A stretch of DNA of 64,000 bases. Source: JASHVB01 sp035523995 (GTDB taxonomy: Bacteria > Pseudomonadota > Alphaproteobacteria > Acetobacterales > Acetobacteraceae). Of the stretch, positions 60,983 to 64,000 are shown in pieces. Below the pieces are notes generated by a model. It was given only the letters and a program-made list of their open reading frames with translations, was not told where the DNA came from and did no database searches. Positions within the stretch are counted from its first letter, which is position 1; each line of letters opens with the position of its first letter. Location of the stretch: positions 6,452 through 70,451 of the forward strand of contig DATKPQ010000100.1 of the NCBI GenBank assembly GCA_035523995.1, given 5' to 3'. The position numbers and the translations under genes are program-made.

Positions 60983-61992
60983 CGCAGGACGTCGCGCGGC
61001 TCGCTCGTTGGATCGGCTTCACTTGTCTGGCAGTGGCCATCCTGCTGGTCGGCGTTTGGTGCGCGCTCGCGGTGTGGTTTCGACTGCCGACGGTGGCCGC
61101 GATACGAGATCTGACCGGCGGCGCCCTATTTGTTTTGACTTTGGGAACCACAGGTTGCCCGGCCAGCCCCTGGCGATGGCGGACGCTCTCGCTTTACGTC
61201 GGCGTCGTCGTCGCCGTCTTGGTATGGTGGACGACAATCAAACCGTCCAATGATCGACGTTGGGCGCCCGATGTCGCCCGCACTGCCACCGCGACAGTCG
61301 ATGGCGATCGGTTGATGGTCGACAACGTGCGCAATTTCGTCTGGCGCAGCAACACCGACTTTGATCAGCGATGGGAGCAACGGACCTATCGACTGTCGCA
61401 GGTAACCAGTGTCGATCTGATCATGTCCTACTGGGGCGACGAGGCGATCGCCCATACCATCGTTAGCTTCGGCTTCCAGGACGGGTCCAGACTGGCGTTT
61501 TCTATAGAAATTCGCAGGGAAGGCTGCGAGGCATACTCGACATTGGCGGGATTCTTCAAACAGTACGATGTTGCGATCATTGCCGCCGATGAACGCGATG
61601 TGGTGCGGGTGCGAAGTAATATTCGTGGTGAGGACGTCCGTATCTATCGCCTTCGGATGTCACCCGCCAACGCACAGACGCTGCTACGAGAATACATGAC
61701 ACAAATGAACAGTCTCGTTCAACATCCGCGCTTTTATAACACTCTAACTGGCAACTGTACGACACTGGTTTTCGACATGGTTCGTGCCATTCATCCTGGC
61801 CTGCCAATGGATCCTCGTGTAATACTTTCTGGCTATCTTCCAAACTATATCTACGAACTTGGTGCTGTCGATACGAGTATGCCGTTTAAGGAGCTACGAG
61901 CCATCTCCAGGATTCATGACAAGGCGATACGCGCCGGTGACGCTCTTGATTTTTCGACAGAGATCAGGAAAGGAATTCCGAAATCGCACTAG
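60979..61992 (+). CDS. DUF4105 (Lnb N-terminal-like) membrane-associated protein
   Basis: A 337-residue protein beginning with GTG that overlaps the lipoprotein stop. Two hydrophobic segments (about residues 10-33 and 73-90) precede a domain with AHTIVSFGFQDGSRLAFSIE (His about 159), YRLRMSPANAQTLLREYM and LTGNCTTLVFDMV (Cys about 260). A His before and a Cys in an N-C-T/S context fit the DUF4105/Lnb family, of which Lnb acts as a lipoprotein-modifying acyltransferase in firmicutes. Role here is inferred only. The pairing with a lipase-like lipoprotein suggests lipid or lipoprotein remodelling in the periplasm. Confidence 0.72.
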   Translation: MTQDVARLARWIGFTCLAVAILLVGVWCALAVWFRLPTVAAIRDLTGGALFVLTLGTTGCPASPWRWRTLSLYVGVVVAVLVWWTTIKPSNDRRWAPDVARTATATVDGDRLMVDNVRNFVWRSNTDFDQRWEQRTYRLSQVTSVDLIMSYWGDEAIAHTIVSFGFQDGSRLAFSIEIRREGCEAYSTLAGFFKQYDVAIIAADERDVVRVRSNIRGEDVRIYRLRMSPANAQTLLREYMTQMNSLVQHPRFYNTLTGNCTTLVFDMVRAIHPGLPMDPRVILSGYLPNYIYELGAVDTSMPFKELRAISRIHDKAIRAGDALDFSTEIRKGIPKSH

Positions 61993-62094
61993 TCGGAGCG
62001 GCGGCGTCCTTTTGCCGGCACCTATGTTGCGTTGTCGGTTGAGAGGGTCTGGATGCACGTTTAGTACTAGTTCTCGAGAGTGCTGAGTTCTCGG

Positions 62095-62478
62095 CTACTC
62101 CCCTGCGGCTCGTGACCTGCGCTCATAGTCGTCGAGCCACGGCTCGATGAGCCGGTCGAGTTCCTCGAGCTGGCGCTCGGAGTAGGATTCTGGCGCGCAG
62201 TTTTCGAGCCAGCCCAGCACGTGAGTTTCGATCAGGGAGGGAGACACGTCCGGATGCGCAGCATGGATGCGCTCCGCCGACTGCTTGATCGATAGCCGTT
62301 TCCCGTCGGCCCAGACGATCTTGCGCTGCCTGGCGTCGACGCCGGCATGCTCCAGAGCGTCGAACACCAGATCGAGTGCCTCGATCGACTGTTGTCCCTC
62401 GGGTGCGTGCATCCATTCGAGAAAGCCGTCGATGAAGGGGTTGTCCTCGAACGGGTGTGTCGCGCGCCGCTTGCCCAT
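62095..62478 (-). CDS. Hypothetical protein (127 aa)
   Basis: A 127-residue soluble protein (MGKRRATHPFEDNPFIDGFL...), largely helical and acidic at the C-terminus (ERQLEELDRLIEPWLDDY). Segments such as WADGKRLSIKQSAERIHAAHP look like a helical bundle. I recognise no domain. It is on the minus strand opposite the flanking genes, immediately before the transposase gene. Confidence 0.55.
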   Translation of the reverse strand: MGKRRATHPFEDNPFIDGFLEWMHAPEGQQSIEALDLVFDALEHAGVDARQRKIVWADGKRLSIKQSAERIHAAHPDVSPSLIETHVLGWLENCAPESYSERQLEELDRLIEPWLDDYERRSRAAGE

Positions 62479-62620
62479 CGGACGACGATATCACAGCCGG
62501 TCACCGGCGGTCGCGAGGCTCACGATGGAGTCAACGCCGATCACGAGGGATTCAACATTGTTACGATGATTCCCGAGGTACCCGGGCCCCGTTCATCAGC
62601 AACAGCAACGAGCCGGCCCG

Positions 62621-64000
62621 ATGTCACTCTGGATGCTCTGGTGGAACGCGATCTGGCGGCTGCGCCCGGCGTTCTCCCGCCTGCGCACCTTCCTCTGGTT
62701 CGCCACCGCCGTGGCAGGCTTCACCGTGCGCACAGACATGCTGGGCGTGACCAGCATCGTGCGCGCACTGAACCTCGACGCTCGCTGCTACAATACCCTG
62801 GTCGATTGCTTCCACAGCTCCGCCGTGAAGCTCGACCGCCTCACCGCGCTGTGGACCCGGGTGGTGCTGCGGCTGTTCCCCCAGCCGCTGCGCGTCAACG
62901 GCAGGTGCGTCCTGGTCGGCGACGGCATCAAGGTCCCCAAATGCGGCCGCAAGATGCCCGCGGTCAAGCTGCTGCATCAGCAGTCCGGATCGAACACCAA
63001 GCCCGAGTACATCATGGGGCACTCGCTGCAGGTGGTGAGCCTGCTCGTGCAGGCCGCCGCCAGTTGCTTCGCCGTGCCGCTCGCCGTGCGCATCCATGAA
63101 GGACTGGTGTGGTCCAATCGCGACCGCCGCACGTTGCTCGACAAAATGCTGGCACTCCTCGGCATCGCCGGCCTCGAACAACCCTGCTACTTCGTCGCCG
63201 ACGCCTACTATGCCGCGCAAAAGATCGTCGCCGGCCTGCTCAAGCAGAACAACCACCTGGTCACCCGCATGAAGTCGAATGCCGTCGCTTATACCACTTA
63301 CCGGCAGCGGGGGCCGCGCAAGCGAGGTCGTCCCCGGCTCTATGGCAGGAAGCTCAAGCTCGCCTCCCTGTTGCAAGCCTCCAGCGACTTCCACCAAGCC
63401 CCAAGCCCCGTCTACGGCGAGACCAAGGTGGTCATCCAGTATCGGGTCCACGACCTGCTGTGGCGTCCCGCCGGCCGGCTGGTGCGCTTCGTCGCCGTGA
63501 TCCATCCCGCGAGAGGTGCCTGCCTGCTGATGTGCACCGACACGTCCTTGGACGCCATCGACATCATTCGTCTCTACGGCCTGCGCTTCAAGATCGAGCA
63601 TAGCTTCAAGCAGGCGGTGCGCCAGATCGGTGCGTTCAGCTACCATTTCTGGATGTCCGACATGAAGCCGCTGCGCCGCAACCACGGCAATCAGCATCTC
63701 CATCGCAGCTCGCTCGATTACCGCAACGGCGTCAGGCGCAAACTGCACGCCTACCATGTGTTCATCCAGGCCGGCATCATCTGCCAGGGACTGCTGCAGT
63801 ACCTGGCCGCTGCCTATCCCAAGCGGATCTGGAACTCGTTCGGCTCCTGGCTGCGAACCATTCGACCCGGCATCCCACCCTCCGAACTCGTCGTCGCCAC
63901 CGCGCTGCGCCACAGCCTGCCAGAATTTCTCTTGAATGCCGCCCAAAGCTCCAGCTTCGCAAAATTCGTCACCGAACGACAGGGCACCAACAGAATGCCG
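62621..64000 (+). mobile_element. DDE transposase gene (IS4-like), partial at the right edge
   Basis: An open frame of 460 codons starts at ATG 62621 (MSLWMLWWNAIWRLRP) and has no stop before the window ends. Acidic residues fit a DDE triad: D in VGDGIK (around residue 101), D in FVADAYYAA (around 194), and E in FKIEHSFKQAV (around 328). The context Y-G-L-R-F-K-I-E resembles the IS4-type YREK region. It is long for IS4, closer to IS701/ISH3-like sizes. The right end of the element and its inverted repeat lie beyond the window. Confidence 0.75.

Noticed and set aside
62624..63946. 440-codon minus-strand open frame opposite the transposase
   Set aside because: No recognisable domain, and the plus frame carries DDE transposase residues over its full length.

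Overview
The window is a high-GC chromosomal segment with short intergenic gaps. Gene content (an OxyR with both redox cysteines, a Kch-type potassium channel, a rubrerythrin/Fe-S protein/DUF3501 cassette, several acyl-CoA and flavin oxidoreductases) fits an alphaproteobacterium. Acetobacteraceae is my best guess, by inference only, since there is no rRNA or other marker gene here.

Layout. Positions 1-19,050 hold ordinary metabolic and housekeeping genes: a partial acyl-CoA dehydrogenase, a luciferase-like monooxygenase, kch, an acyl-CoA ligase, oxyR, zwf, an MBL-fold hydrolase, a GH13 enzyme, a LamG-like protein, an MDR reductase, a D-2-hydroxyacid dehydrogenase, an RluA-type pseudouridine synthase, and a rubrerythrin operon. 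Small interspersed palindromic and tandem repeats sit in the gaps. Positions 19,432-55,068 are one long minus-strand block of about 26 closely packed or overlapping genes encoding a contractile injection system of the extracellular (eCIS, Afp/PVC-like) type. Positions 55,070-64,000 are a patchwork: two inverted ISAs1-type transposase remnants, an inverted-repeat element, an acyl-CoA dehydrogenase, small secreted or orphan proteins, a lipase-like lipoprotein paired with a DUF4105/Lnb-like membrane protein, and a DDE transposase running off the right edge.

The injection system. In transcription order the block starts with a NarL-type response regulator and a degenerate receiver-only protein. 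The tail terminator (Pvc16/DUF4255) and a protein of unknown function follow. Next come sheath 1, tube 1, an oversized sheath 2 with an inserted IPT/TIG domain, and tube 2. The spike and baseplate genes follow: an Afp7-like tube-end protein, a 52-residue protein, gpD-like hub, gpV-like spike, a 512-residue protein with a very hydrophobic C-terminus, gp25, gpJ and a gpI-containing protein. Then come two mutually similar unknown proteins, three more unknowns, and the AAA+ ATPase. The block ends with a 1256-residue DUF4157 (eCIS core) protein carrying an HNH-like nuclease motif, a TPR protein, and two glycosyltransferases, one fused to a methyltransferase. Overlapping stop/start codons suggest one transcription unit of about 35 kb. 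The most natural reading is: regulators control production, the particle is assembled with the ATPase, the DUF4157 protein is a cargo or toxin candidate, and the terminal genes may glycosylate a component or the cargo.

Most unusual: the TIG-bearing 958-residue sheath, the absence of recognisable PAAR tip, tape-measure and fibre genes, the paired 444/458-residue proteins, the lower-GC nuclease-like part of the DUF4157 gene, and the glycosylation-type tail of the operon.
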